A DNA stretch of 64,000 nucleotides, from positions 24,701 to 88,700 of the forward strand of contig NZ_JAECZA010000006.1 of assembly GCF_016056275.1 (NCBI RefSeq), written 5' to 3'. Both the position numbers and the translations under genes were made by a program. Below, in pieces: positions 36,433 through 45,695 of this stretch (its first letter is position 1; each line of letters begins with the position of its first letter). Under the pieces are notes generated by a model. That model made no database searches. It saw nothing but the letters and a program-made list of their open reading frames with translations, and had not been told where the DNA came from. Source of the stretch: Dendronalium phyllosphericum CENA369. Its GTDB lineage: Bacteria > Cyanobacteriota > Cyanobacteriia > Cyanobacteriales > Nostocaceae.

Positions 36433-37737
36433 ATGTCCCTAGCCTCCTTTCTGGCGCGTCGTTCGTTTCATTACGGTTGGCTCATCGCTGGGTTAACATT
36501 TCTCGCTTTGCTCGTAGCAGCGGGAATTCGCTCGGCTCCCGGAGTACTAATCGTACCTCTAGAAAAAGAGTTCGGCTGGAGTAGAGCCACTATCTCGCTG
36601 GCAATCTCAGTAAACTTGATACTCTACGGATTAATCGGCCCTTTCGCCGCTACGCTCATGGAGCGGATTGGTATTCGCCGGACGATGGTTTTTGCACTTG
36701 CATTTATCGCTATTGGCGTTGGCTGCACCACCTTCATGTCAGCTTCTTGGCAGCTAGTTTTACTGTGGGGCATTGTTGTTGGCATTGGTAGCGGAGTTAT
36801 CGCCTTAGTTTTGGGTGCTATTGTTGTCAATCGCTGGTTTTTTGAGCAGCGGGGTTTGATTCTCGGTGTTCTGACTGCCAGTACAGCCACCGGACAACTT
36901 GTGTTTCTGCCAATATTGGCATCGATAACCGATCGCTTCGGATGGCGAACTGCTGCTCTCGGTCTCACTGGCGCAGCATTGCTAATTATTCCTGCGATCG
37001 CTTTATTCATGCGCGATCGTCCTGCATCAATTGGTTTGCGACCCTTTGGCGATAAAAGTGAAACGGTAGAAGTAGCACAACCCAAAGTGAATTCTATCGC
37101 CTCAACTCTCAGCGCCCTCTGGCTGGGGATGCGTACTCGTGATTTTTGGTTTTTATTTGGTAGCTTTTTTATCTGTGGGGCAAGTACAAATGGTCTGATT
37201 GGTACGCATTTGATTCCTGCCTGCATAGATCATGGGATTCCCGAAGTCCGAGCCGCTAGCCTTTTGGCAATCATGGGTATATTTGATTTTGTTGGGACAA
37301 CTGTCTCCGGTTGGTTATCTGACCGCTGGAATAATCGTTACCTGCTGTGTTGGTACTACGGACTACGGGGTTTATCATTGATTTTCTTACCCTTTAGTTT
37401 CCACTTTTCGTTTTATGGACTTTCTGCCTTTGCAATTTTTTACGGGCTTGACTGGATAGCTACTGTACCACCTACAGTCCGCCTCACTGCAAACGCGTTT
37501 GGCAAAGAAAATGTCGGCGTTATGTTCGGTTGGATAGTTGCAGGGCATCAAATAGGTGCGGCTACCGCAGCATTTGGAGCTGGAGCTTTGAGAACTTGGT
37601 CAGGCAGTTATCTCCAGGCATTTATCTTATCGGGTATTTTATGCTTGATAGCAGCAGTCTTAGTCCTGCGGATTGGAGGCAGCGGGGTAGGGGAGCAGGG
37701 AGCAGGGAGTTGGGGGAAAATAACTCTTAACAACTGA
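36433..37737 (+). CDS. MFS transporter
   Basis: About 434 residues from ATG 36433, opening FLARRSFHYGWLIAG. Twelve hydrophobic helices are visible, with the MFS loop between helices 2 and 3 (ATLMERIGIRRT) and its counterpart GWLSDRWNNRYL. It is a likely exporter or monocarboxylate-type porter. The open frame extends upstream to 36238 through VQTSASK heptads encoded by repeat DNA; I regard that as non-native. The last 15-20 residues (VGEQGAGSWGKITLNN) also come from repeat DNA. The substrate may relate to the flanking oxidoreductases. Confidence 0.9.
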   Translation: MSLASFLARRSFHYGWLIAGLTFLALLVAAGIRSAPGVLIVPLEKEFGWSRATISLAISVNLILYGLIGPFAATLMERIGIRRTMVFALAFIAIGVGCTTFMSASWQLVLLWGIVVGIGSGVIALVLGAIVVNRWFFEQRGLILGVLTASTATGQLVFLPILASITDRFGWRTAALGLTGAALLIIPAIALFMRDRPASIGLRPFGDKSETVEVAQPKVNSIASTLSALWLGMRTRDFWFLFGSFFICGASTNGLIGTHLIPACIDHGIPEVRAASLLAIMGIFDFVGTTVSGWLSDRWNNRYLLCWYYGLRGLSLIFLPFSFHFSFYGLSAFAIFYGLDWIATVPPTVRLTANAFGKENVGVMFGWIVAGHQIGAATAAFGAGALRTWSGSYLQAFILSGILCLIAAVLVLRIGGSGVGEQGAGSWGKITLNN

Positions 37738-37825
37738 CAACTGACCACTGACAACTGACAACTGACAACTGACAACTGACAACTGACCACTGACCACTGA
37801 CAACTGACCACTGACAACTGACTTA
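37731..37825. repeat. CAACTGACAACTGAC decamer array
   Basis: About nine units of ACTGACAACTG / ACTGACCACTG run head to tail from the MFS stop codon to about 37821. This is a classic cyanobacterial STRR. It contains TGA in more than one frame and supplies the stop of the MFS gene. Confidence 0.92.
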
Positions 37826-37841
37826 CGAACCGGATAAATCT

Positions 37842-38531
37842 ATGCCAACAACAGCTTTAATTGTCGGAGCAGGTAGTGGACTAAGTGCTTCTTTGGCTCG
37901 CCTCTTTGCGAAAGAGGGAATGAGTATTGCTTTAGCTGCTCGCCAAGTTGAGAAACTGACTCATCTTAGCAGTGAAATTGGCGCGGTCAGTTTTGCCACC
38001 GATGTCTCCAAACCAGACGAAGTACAGCAACTATTTATTGATGTAGAAAATAAACTGGGTTCGCCGAATGTCGTAGTGTACAACCCCAGCTATCGAGTGC
38101 AGGGGCCGCTTGTGGATCTAGACCCAAGTGAAGTAGCGAAAACTTTAGATATAACTGCCTACGGTGGCTTTTTGGTTGCTCAAGCTGCGGCGAAGAGGAT
38201 GTTGCAACAGGGCAGCGGTGCTATCTTCTTTACCGGAGCTTCAGCAAGTGTGAAGGGTTACGCTCGATCTGCACCCTTTGCAATGGGGAAATTTGCGCTG
38301 CGTGGTTTAGCTCAAAGTATTGCTAGGGAATTAGCACCAAAGAATATTCACATAGCACATTTTGTTATTGATGGTGGTATTCGTTCAGCAGTACGCCCAG
38401 ACCCAGCAGACAATCCCGATAGTACTCTAGACCCGGATGCGATCGCTCAAACTTATCTCAGCATCCTCCGCCAACCCCGCAGTGCTTGGACATGGGAAGT
38501 AGAACTGCGTCCGTGGGTCGAGCATTTTTAG
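37842..38531 (+). CDS. SDR-family protein lacking the catalytic Tyr
   Basis: A 229-residue Rossmann protein with the nucleotide loop GAGSGLSASLARLF and VYNPSYR in place of NNAG. The catalytic YxxxK position reads FAMGK: Phe replaces Tyr while Lys is kept. The rest of the helix (FALRGLAQSIAREL) and HFVIDGGI are typical of an SDR subgroup in which this change seems common. It may bind NAD(P)H but be a poor dehydrogenase, or use another acid. It lies in the same run as the OYE and GST genes. Confidence 0.88.
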   Translation: MPTTALIVGAGSGLSASLARLFAKEGMSIALAARQVEKLTHLSSEIGAVSFATDVSKPDEVQQLFIDVENKLGSPNVVVYNPSYRVQGPLVDLDPSEVAKTLDITAYGGFLVAQAAAKRMLQQGSGAIFFTGASASVKGYARSAPFAMGKFALRGLAQSIARELAPKNIHIAHFVIDGGIRSAVRPDPADNPDSTLDPDAIAQTYLSILRQPRSAWTWEVELRPWVEHF

Positions 38532-38595
38532 CAAAGTGTCAGTTGTCAGTAGTCAGTTGTCAGGAGTTAGCAGGCAGGAAGCACAAGGTAAGAAA

Positions 38596-38943
38596 ATGAT
38601 ACTTAAATCTGAGACATTAGCACCTTTTAATTTTGAAGGCTTGTCTATTCTCGATTTTACTGCTGGACTAAACACAAGTTCTTCTGTTGCTCGTATCTCT
38701 GTATTGCCTAATACATATCATCGTCAAGCATGGTCTAAACGCTCAGACAAATACTACTATGTCTTGTCTGGTCAGCTTAATTTTATACTTGACGAGCAAG
38801 AGAACATTCTGAAAGCAGGTGATTTATGTATAGTTGCTCAAGGGCAAAAGTTCTCCTATGTGAATAGGACAAATCAACCAGTAGAAATCTTGCTAATTCA
38901 CACTCCAGATTTTGATATCAACGCAGAAGTTTTTGAAAAGTAA
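38596..38943 (+). CDS. Small cupin-domain protein
   Basis: About 115 residues from ATG 38596; the ATG at 38536 would add 20 residues made of repeat DNA (SVVSSQLSGVS). A single cupin barrel: RQAWSKRSDKYYYVLSGQLNFIL for the first motif and LKAGDLCIVAQGQKFSYVNRT for the second. The metal-binding His set is incomplete. It is located 28 nt before the GST gene, so likely cotranscribed. Function unknown. Confidence 0.82.
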   Translation: MILKSETLAPFNFEGLSILDFTAGLNTSSSVARISVLPNTYHRQAWSKRSDKYYYVLSGQLNFILDEQENILKAGDLCIVAQGQKFSYVNRTNQPVEILLIHTPDFDINAEVFEK

Positions 38944-38971
38944 CTGTAAAACTATTTAGGAGAAATAACCC

Positions 38972-39670
38972 ATGATTGACCTTTACTATTGGACAACTCC
39001 AAACGGTCATAAAATTACCATATTTCTAGAAGAAGTCAGTTTACCTTACAAAATCATTCCTATAAATATTGGTGCTGGCGAACAGTTTCAGCTTGAGTTT
39101 CTTAAGGTTTCTCCTAACAATCGCATCCCAGCAATTGTTGACCGCGAACCAGTAAATGGAGATGCACCTATTTCCGTCTTTGAGTCTGGTGCAATCTTGT
39201 TGTATCTAGCAGAAAAAACTGGAAAATTGATTCCTCAAGATGTGGCAAGTCGCGCTGAAGTCCTTCAATGGTTGTTCTGGCAAATGGCAGGTCTAGGGCC
39301 AATGGCAGGACAGAATCACCACTTTAGCAGCTATGCTCCCGAAAAGATTGAATATGCTATAAACCGTTATGTAAATGAGACGGGACGTTTATATGCAGTG
39401 CTAGATAAGCGACTAGCAGATAGAGAGTTTGTTGCTGGCGATTATTCCATCGCGGACATTGCTGCCTATCCTTGGATTGTTCCTTATGAGCGCCAAAGCC
39501 AGAAGTTAGAGAATTTTCCCAATCTGAAGCGCTGGTTTGAGACAATTCAGGCTCGTCCTGCAACAATTCGCGCCTACCAGAAGGCAGAAGAATTCAAAAA
39601 TCAAACGCTGGATATCGAAAAGTCACGCAATTTGTTATTTAATCAATCGGCCAATACAATTCAGCGTTAA
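38972..39670 (+). CDS. Glutathione S-transferase, YfcG/nu-like
   Basis: A 232-residue GST. The thioredoxin-like N-terminal domain has YYWTTPNGHKI, RIPAIVD with the cis-Pro, and ESGAILLYLAEKTG that binds glutathione. The C-terminal helical domain has the N-capping box GDYSIADIAAYPW. The TTPNG start matches nu-class (YfcG/YghU) enzymes, which act as disulfide reductases. AGGAG lies upstream. It closes the redox block on this strand. Confidence 0.92.
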   Translation: MIDLYYWTTPNGHKITIFLEEVSLPYKIIPINIGAGEQFQLEFLKVSPNNRIPAIVDREPVNGDAPISVFESGAILLYLAEKTGKLIPQDVASRAEVLQWLFWQMAGLGPMAGQNHHFSSYAPEKIEYAINRYVNETGRLYAVLDKRLADREFVAGDYSIADIAAYPWIVPYERQSQKLENFPNLKRWFETIQARPATIRAYQKAEEFKNQTLDIEKSRNLLFNQSANTIQR

Positions 39671-40002
39671 ACCTGAAAGCAGTTTTCATTTATAAAGAAT
39701 TATGTCGAGATTGCTTGTAACAATAAAAGACAACTTGGTATAAGATCCTTACCTTAATTTGTTGAACTGATACCTTGTTGCTTTCTGTAGTTTATTTAGG
39801 GGATACGGCGAGCGCCTATCTTTAGTCTAAATATTAGTTATTTAGCCTTAGGTATTTTTATGCTTATTTGTATCCCCTAAACTATTACAATTAATTTAAT
39901 GGCAATATAACTAGTGTGTCACATATTTACAGGTGTGAGCTTGATATCAACTCCTCACTAGCTTGCTGAAAAAATTAATTACATGGCAACAAAATTACAG
40001 TA
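39671..40002. other. Intergenic region
   Basis: About 330 bp. TTTAGGGGATACGGCGAGCGCC at 39796 and TTGTATCCCCTAAAC at 39867 are partly complementary (TTTAGGGGATAC / GTATCCCCTAAA), flanking about 60 bp. No gene seen. Confidence 0.5.
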
Positions 40003-40887
40003 ATGATGAACAAATTTAAATACTTTTCTCTGTTATTTTTATATGTAGTTCTGATGGACGGAACGACTATAAATATCTCTGCCCAAGCTGCCGAAAGTAG
40101 AGTTTTAGTAATAGCTGAAAACGAATCTCTCAGCCAATCAGATATTGATAAAGTTATCGCTTTTTACGAATGGGCATTTACGGCAAAATTCACTCAAGAA
40201 CAGCGTAATCAATATCAATCAATAAAATTAAATGAGTTTCGCAAAAACCCAGCAGAAACTAAAAAAAGCATTGAAAATATAATTTCCAATTATACACAAG
40301 TTCTTGCTAAGAATGAAGAGGAACAAAACCGAGTGCGGCAGGCATTTAATGGAAATTTTGTCGGGCAATTACGAAATTTACCAAATGATGCAGAAGCCAA
40401 ACTTTTACTGTCTGTTTACAACAGCGCACACGTAGGCGAAACCACTTCAAATAATGCGGATGATTCATCTGGCAATGTTGGAGATATTTCGTCTTTAGTT
40501 GGAAAATGGGTCTGGACGCATACCGGAAACAGTTCTTACAGCACAAGTGGCGCATATACGGGATCGAATGGTTCGCGTTTCACTTATCAATTTCTGCCGA
40601 ACGGAACGGTTGAATTCACAGGAATTATGAACGTAATGAACGGTAGCTGCAACCAGCAAATTTTCCAATCTCGAAAAGGAAAAGTCAATCTGAGCGGCAG
40701 TACGATGACAATTAATTGGTCTCCAGCAACTTTCACTCGTGATTTTTCGTGCGATAGAGCTAACAACTACACGAAAACTTTGCCTGCCGAAAACGAAACT
40801 TATCAGGTGAAATTTAAAACCGATCTGGGTCAGAAACAGCTTTGTCTAACGGCTAAAGACGAAACCTGTTACAGTCCGACAAACTAA
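40003..40887 (+). CDS. Secreted protein of unknown function
   Basis: A 294-residue exported protein with a signal peptide (FKYFSLLFLYVVLMDG...AQAAES). The first half is helical with many Gln/Asn/Lys. The second half, after a GDISSLVGKWVWTH motif, looks like a small beta-barrel (FTYQFLPNGTVEFTG, SRKGKVNLSGSTMTINW) ending in Cys-containing strands. I do not recognise a named family. It may be a lipocalin-like domain. Confidence 0.72.
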   Translation: MMNKFKYFSLLFLYVVLMDGTTINISAQAAESRVLVIAENESLSQSDIDKVIAFYEWAFTAKFTQEQRNQYQSIKLNEFRKNPAETKKSIENIISNYTQVLAKNEEEQNRVRQAFNGNFVGQLRNLPNDAEAKLLLSVYNSAHVGETTSNNADDSSGNVGDISSLVGKWVWTHTGNSSYSTSGAYTGSNGSRFTYQFLPNGTVEFTGIMNVMNGSCNQQIFQSRKGKVNLSGSTMTINWSPATFTRDFSCDRANNYTKTLPAENETYQVKFKTDLGQKQLCLTAKDETCYSPTN

Positions 40888-40968
40888 AGTGAATGACAAT
40901 TTTTAAGAAGTAGAAAAGACAACTAGGGGTTTGTTTGGTATTACGCACAAAGATTATCTGTTGAGACT

Positions 40969-41006
40969 GGGTGTAGGGGGTAAGGGTTTTGAACACCCCT
41001 ACACCC
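40969..41006. repeat. Inverted repeat GGGTGTAGGGG / CCCCTACACCC
   Basis: An 11-bp perfect stem with a 16-nt loop, followed by CTTATACCCTTGCACC units. It is the same GGTGTAGGG class found inside the MITE-like element at 33834. It may act as a terminator for the secreted-protein gene. Confidence 0.7.
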
Positions 41007-41059
41007 TTATACCCTTGCACCCCGATCCAAACGCTTGATTTTTCGTCTTCATGCATAAG

Positions 41060-41205
41060 TCCTATGTGATTGACCTACTGTTGCACATTATTGCTGAGGA
41101 GTTTCATGTTGGTGTTGAGAGTGCTGCGGTGAATTGTCTTGGACTACACAATTCCTTATGGATTGTTTCAGTTAGTCTACGGTCTGCTAGGCGATCGCAT
41201 CATTC
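41060..41205 (+). pseudogene. Fragment of an MFS transporter gene, frameshifted
   Basis: One frame encodes AEEFHVGVESAAVN and the next frame continues with DYTIPYGLFQLVYGLLGDRI. Together they match the first two helices of drug-type MFS transporters (IPYGLFQLVYGPLGDR). The shift lies near 41140. No remainder of the gene follows. Confidence 0.6.
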
Positions 41206-41481
41206 CAGAATTGGCTGCTGTTTATCCCTTTAAGTATTTTCATGGGATTGAGCTTTTATATTTTGTACTATCAATAACAAAACAACTGTATATTGAAATC
41301 TCTCTATTGAATGATAATTAACATTATAAATATTTGTAACTTTAGACTACGCCTCACCCAATTTTTATTGCTAATAATTCTTCTTTCTGATTTGAATACC
41401 TATGTCTTCAGTGGGGTAAAACACCGAAGATATGTTTGTTACTGTTTTCATTGAAGTTTATTAATCGTAACCAAGTTTTTT

Positions 41482-41973
41482 ATGTCTTATACTCAAACCG
41501 GCGATCCAACTATCCGCGAACATGTTGAAGCATGGCAAAAATTGGATGTAGACCAACAGTTGGGTTTGTTCTGGTTTATTTACAAAGAAATGGGTGGCGC
41601 TATTACACCAGCCGCGCCTGGTGCTAGTACCGTTTCCCCTGAAATTGCAGAAGGCTTATTCAATCAGGTTAAAGAACTATCTCACGAGGAGCAGTTAAAA
41701 GTCCAGCGCGACTTGATTCAGAAAGTTGATTCGCAACTTAGCCGTCAATATGGCTCTTTGAGTGAAACTACAAAGCTACTATTTTGGTATCGTTTAGCTC
41801 AAGGTATGGATAGCGGTAGTGTGATTCCTGTACCTTCTGAATATCAGCTTTCCTCAGAAGGCAATACATTGTTGAACAAAATTAAGCAATTAGAGTTTGA
41901 GCAACAGATAACTCTTTTCCGTGATTATGTAGCGCCAATGGGTACTGAAGCGAAAGCAGGTGCTGAAATTTAA
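41482..41973 (+). CDS. Helical carotenoid protein (stand-alone OCP N-terminal domain)
   Basis: A 163-residue all-helical protein matching the N-terminal domain of the orange carotenoid protein. The pattern DQQLGLFWFIYKEMGG...ITPAAPGA, the YGSLSETTKLLFWYRLAQGM helix and SEYQLSSEGNTLLNKIKQLEFEQQITLFRDYV are all as in HCPs. These bind a ketocarotenoid and quench singlet oxygen or phycobilisome energy, depending on clade. There is no C-terminal light-sensing domain and no CTDH gene in the window. A strong hairpin follows. Confidence 0.93.
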   Translation: MSYTQTGDPTIREHVEAWQKLDVDQQLGLFWFIYKEMGGAITPAAPGASTVSPEIAEGLFNQVKELSHEEQLKVQRDLIQKVDSQLSRQYGSLSETTKLLFWYRLAQGMDSGSVIPVPSEYQLSSEGNTLLNKIKQLEFEQQITLFRDYVAPMGTEAKAGAEI

Positions 41974-42018
41974 ATAATACTTTGTCTTTACTAAAAGTTA
42001 CTAATAGCTTTTGTAACT

Positions 42019-42049
42019 ATAGCCGTCACCCATACAGGGTGACGACTAT
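42019..42049 (+). terminator. Terminator after the carotenoid protein gene
   Basis: GTCACCC / GGGTGAC, extended by ATAG/CTAT, with a 5-nt loop and an AT-rich downstream run. It lies 46 nt after the stop. Confidence 0.75.
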
Positions 42050-42134
42050 TATATAAAATATTTTAATTTGGTAGCATATCTCATTAAGTTGCTGTGCATT
42101 TAAATTATGTATGGGAATTTTCCAAGATTGACTA

Positions 42135-42848
42135 TTAGCATTTTTTATTTTTCATTTTTACTGAAATTACCTTACTTGTACCCCAGATACCAATAGCTAA
42201 CAATCCTAATGTCAAAGAAGGTTCGGGGATAGAATAAACTCGGCGAAACTCAATCGGCGTGGCGAAAAGTAAATTGCCGTTCGCTGTAAAAATCTTGTCT
42301 AAAGAATCGATTTCTATTTTTGAGACAGTTACACTAGAAACCACCTTACCACCAGAACTTGTCGGACAGCCATTAGGGGCGTTATTCCCAATATAGTCAG
42401 TTGATTGCCAGAAGAGTTCGAGGTTACAACTTGTTCCTAGAACTTTGCTAGAGTCAATAACCTGTTCAGACTCAGGTCGATTGCATAATCCACTTACAGG
42501 ATAGCTGCTATCAAAAGCACGAATACTGAGATTTACTGCTGAATTTCCTTGGCTAAAGGAATAAAGACGGAAGCGATTAATACTTTTTTGTTCGAGATAA
42601 ATATTCTGTATTCCAATTACCGGGTTAGCATCAGTCAATTGCACGCTACAGCTTGACAAAGTAATGAGTGGTATAGAAGGGTTGCTAGCTACCTGTTGAG
42701 AATTGTCGAATAAACCAGTAAACCACTGTGCTACTTGCTTGACTTGAGTTTCAAGTGGCGGTACGGTAATGGCAGTAGCGCGGTTTGCTTGAGCAAGTGT
42801 AAATCCTGATAGTATGACTGTCAAAGCATATACTTTGAGTAGATTCAT
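42135..42848 (-). CDS. PEP-CTERM-type exported protein
   Basis: About 237 residues from ATG 42848 with a GAGG site upstream. A signal peptide (LLKVYALTVILSGFTLAQA) is followed by a mostly beta domain with four or more Cys. The C-terminus has the exosortase sorting pattern: IPEPSLTLGLLAIGIWG, then a basic tail (KMKNKK). Such proteins are exported and processed at the cell surface. The function of the main domain is unknown. Confidence 0.78.
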   Translation of the reverse strand: MNLLKVYALTVILSGFTLAQANRATAITVPPLETQVKQVAQWFTGLFDNSQQVASNPSIPLITLSSCSVQLTDANPVIGIQNIYLEQKSINRFRLYSFSQGNSAVNLSIRAFDSSYPVSGLCNRPESEQVIDSSKVLGTSCNLELFWQSTDYIGNNAPNGCPTSSGGKVVSSVTVSKIEIDSLDKIFTANGNLLFATPIEFRRVYSIPEPSLTLGLLAIGIWGTSKVISVKMKNKKC

Positions 42849-43076
42849 AATTTCATGAAACCTCTTCAATGCCAAGGTCTTTTATAAAACAACAGTTTTT
42901 TGGCTACTAACGCTTCTTTGGTATTTTAATGAATTTATCTCTGAATCTGTAATTAAGCAATAGGCTGAGGATGCTCGGCATTAACAGATTGTAGTAGTGC
43001 AATCGCAAAATTACCTGCGGTATCAAATTACTACCACAAATCCAAATAGCCCAATTCAATAATGGCAATACCTAAT

Positions 43077-45137
43077 CTAATTTGTAGCCGTTTGAGCTTC
43101 TTGATAAATAATTTCTTGGAACTGAATATAATCTTTTTGCGGATCGGCGTGACTAACTTTTACTAAAATCTGTTCGCCTAATCTCACCGAACGTCTAAAC
43201 GACATCGGCAACTGCAAACCCAAATCTTCTAATAGAATTAATGCTAAGTTGCTGTCTTCGCGCAGCCACATTAAGACTGTCACATGCCAAACTTGCTCTG
43301 GATGACGGCGCAAATACTCTAAGGCCCAATATCTGTTAGTTTGCCGTTCTACCATTGTCACTTCTTGGGTAGTACTGGTGACGGTCATCATCACTTCTTT
43401 GAGTTGTTCTGCTGAAAATGGTAGAACTTCACCGCGCAAGTGGGCTTTCAGTTGAAAATGGGTGAGTAAATCACTGTAACGACGAATGGGAGAAGTCGCC
43501 TGAGTGTAAGTATCCAAACCCAAACCAGCATGACGCACGGGGGTAATGCTCATTTCGCTTTTGGGCATACAACGACGCATGGCACAAGCACGCACGAATC
43601 CTGCTGGTAACTGAAGCAGTTCTTCTTCTGGGGGTAATTCTGGCTGCGGCTGACCGCGAAAGGGCAAAGGTATGTTGTGAACTTGGCCGTAACGGGCTGC
43701 TACTTCCCCAGCGAGAATCATCATCTCTGCTACCAATTGTCGAGATGAGGAATCATCTAAAATGTCAATGCTGATATCGTCGCCTTTAACTTTGATCGTT
43801 GCCTCTGGCATGGTAATGCTGATTGCGCCTTGGTTGTAGCGCCAAGATTTGCGCCGCCGCGCCCAATTTGCGATCGCTTCTATTTCTGGTTCTGCTTGTA
43901 CTCCCAATTGCAGCATCTCGTCTACGTCTTCGTAGGTAAGGCGATAAGTCGGCTTGATGAAGCTGGTACGGATGTAGTAATCTTCTACTCTCCCGGTTGT
44001 ATCTAAAACTACGCCAAAACTTAAAGCACAACAAATTTGCCCCTGAACCAAACTCATTGGCCCGGTAGCTAATACCTCCGGGAACATGGGAATCATCCCC
44101 GTCGGCAAATAAACTGTACTTCCCCGTTTTCTGGCTTCGAGATCCAAATCATCTTCTGGGATTAACCACCGAGTCGGGTCGGCAATGTGTATCCATAAAC
44201 GTTCGCGTCCATCTGGGAGTGATTCCCAACTTAAACCATCGTCTATCTCAGTGGTGCTTTCATCATCAATTGTATAGACCTTCAGATGAGTCAAATCGAG
44301 GCGATTTGCATCTAAGTCAGTTGGAGGAAAATCCAAACGCTGTTGCGCCACTTCTACTACCTTGCTAGGAAACTGAACTGGAATTGAAGAACGACGCAGG
44401 AACAAGTTCTCGTGAGCATTCCACCATCCCAAGTCTATCAATAATTGAAAGGCTCCTTGGGGGGTTGCAGGACGACCCAGCATGGTCATAGTTTCTAATA
44501 CTGGGGCACTGGGAGGATAGGCACGAGCTAGAGAGTCATAATTTAGCCCTACTCGCACAATATCCGCTAGTAGCGTCGCGTATTTTTCCAGTCCTTCTAA
44601 GCGCTGGCGCTCGTGGCGTTGCCATTCTACTACTTCACCTTGCAGTGCTTGTTCTACACGAGCTAAAAATTCCTGCTGTCCCCTAGCTTTGAGGGCTTCT
44701 ACTTCTATTTGGTGTTTGCGTTCTGCTACTTGAGTTGCAGTTCGGGCTTCGTAAGCGTCTCCTTTTTGCTTGAAATAGAGTTTATCGTCTGATAACAAGC
44801 AATGGGCGGCATAACAAAAAGCTGGGTCTGATTGAGAAAATAGCAGATTTGCCATTTGCGAAGGTGTGACTGTTTCTGCATCTTCTACCAGTAATTCCCA
44901 TGCTATCTCTAGGCTTGATGGATCTAAATAGGGCTTGACTTGCTCTAAAAAGCTGGCAATGTCAGAGGACTTGTAGGCTTGTCCGTTAACTGTATAGGTG
45001 ATTTGTCTAGGCGCGAGGCTGTGGGATTGACCGCGTTCATCTACCACAAACCAACGGGTTTTTCCATCTGGACGATCTACCACACCCAGACGGCGATCGC
45101 CTTGAAGGCGAAATTCAACTAGCGTCCCCTTCTCCAC
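43077..45137 (-). CDS. RNase II/R family exoribonuclease
   Basis: A 686-residue 3-to-5 exonuclease of the RNB family. The catalytic RNB domain (about residues 280-610) has the acidic site YTIDDESTTEIDDGLSWE and the downstream GLGLDTYTQATSPIRRYSDL motif. The C-terminal S1-like end (GEQILVKVSHADPQKDYIQFQEI) is present. The N-terminal 250 residues are the cyanobacterial variant. It lies 102 nt downstream of rpsR on the same strand, an arrangement I remember from other cyanobacteria. Confidence 0.93.
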   Translation of the reverse strand: MEKGTLVEFRLQGDRRLGVVDRPDGKTRWFVVDERGQSHSLAPRQITYTVNGQAYKSSDIASFLEQVKPYLDPSSLEIAWELLVEDAETVTPSQMANLLFSQSDPAFCYAAHCLLSDDKLYFKQKGDAYEARTATQVAERKHQIEVEALKARGQQEFLARVEQALQGEVVEWQRHERQRLEGLEKYATLLADIVRVGLNYDSLARAYPPSAPVLETMTMLGRPATPQGAFQLLIDLGWWNAHENLFLRRSSIPVQFPSKVVEVAQQRLDFPPTDLDANRLDLTHLKVYTIDDESTTEIDDGLSWESLPDGRERLWIHIADPTRWLIPEDDLDLEARKRGSTVYLPTGMIPMFPEVLATGPMSLVQGQICCALSFGVVLDTTGRVEDYYIRTSFIKPTYRLTYEDVDEMLQLGVQAEPEIEAIANWARRRKSWRYNQGAISITMPEATIKVKGDDISIDILDDSSSRQLVAEMMILAGEVAARYGQVHNIPLPFRGQPQPELPPEEELLQLPAGFVRACAMRRCMPKSEMSITPVRHAGLGLDTYTQATSPIRRYSDLLTHFQLKAHLRGEVLPFSAEQLKEVMMTVTSTTQEVTMVERQTNRYWALEYLRRHPEQVWHVTVLMWLREDSNLALILLEDLGLQLPMSFRRSVRLGEQILVKVSHADPQKDYIQFQEIIYQEAQTATN

Positions 45138-45239
45138 AACTCTCGCAATTAAATTATTGGTGAACAGTTTAAATAGTTTTTCAGTTAGGAGTTAGGAGTT
45201 ATGATTCTCAACTCATAACTCATCACTCACAACTCTTAA

Positions 45240-45455
45240 TTAGCCTTCCGCATTAATAAATGGCAACAAAGCCACAATCCGGGCACGCTTAATTGCTAAT
45301 GTCAAATCTCGCTGTTGCTGACATGTCAGCCCAGTAATCCGACGCGGTAGTATCTTACCCCGCTCGGTAACAAACTTACGCAACAAATCAACATCCTTAT
45401 AATCTATCGGCTCTCCAGGCTTAATGGGAGACAGGCGACGACGGTAATAACTCAT
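45240..45455 (-). CDS. rpsR: 30S ribosomal protein S18
   Basis: A 71-residue S18: [42 protein letters not shown] and the C-terminal [14 protein letters not shown]. It binds the S6 partner on the 30S platform. It lies 2 nt downstream of rpmG. Confidence 0.97.
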   Translation of the reverse strand: MSYYRRRLSPIKPGEPIDYKDVDLLRKFVTERGKILPRRITGLTCQQQRDLTLAIKRARIVALLPFINAEG

Positions 45456-45457
45456 CT

Positions 45458-45652
45458 TTACTTAATTTCCTTGTGAACGGTATGTTTGTTGCAGTGGGTA
45501 CAGAACTTTTTCAGTTCTAGTCGGTTAGTTGTGTTGCGACGGTTCTTAGTGCTGGTATACCGGGAGACACCAGGCGATCGCTTGTCTAGGTTGGTACGAC
45601 ACTCGGTGCATTCTAGTGTCACTATTATGCGGGCACCTTTACTTTTAGCCAT
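45458..45652 (-). CDS. rpmG: 50S ribosomal protein L33
   Basis: A 64-residue L33 of the cysteine-containing type: CTEC and CTHC knuckles that can bind zinc, with [19 protein letters not shown] between. It begins the rpmG-rpsR pair. Confidence 0.97.
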   Translation of the reverse strand: MAKSKGARIIVTLECTECRTNLDKRSPGVSRYTSTKNRRNTTNRLELKKFCTHCNKHTVHKEIK

Positions 45653-45695
45653 AATCTTACAAACGCTGAAGCCTGAGGAGAATTAACACAAATGA

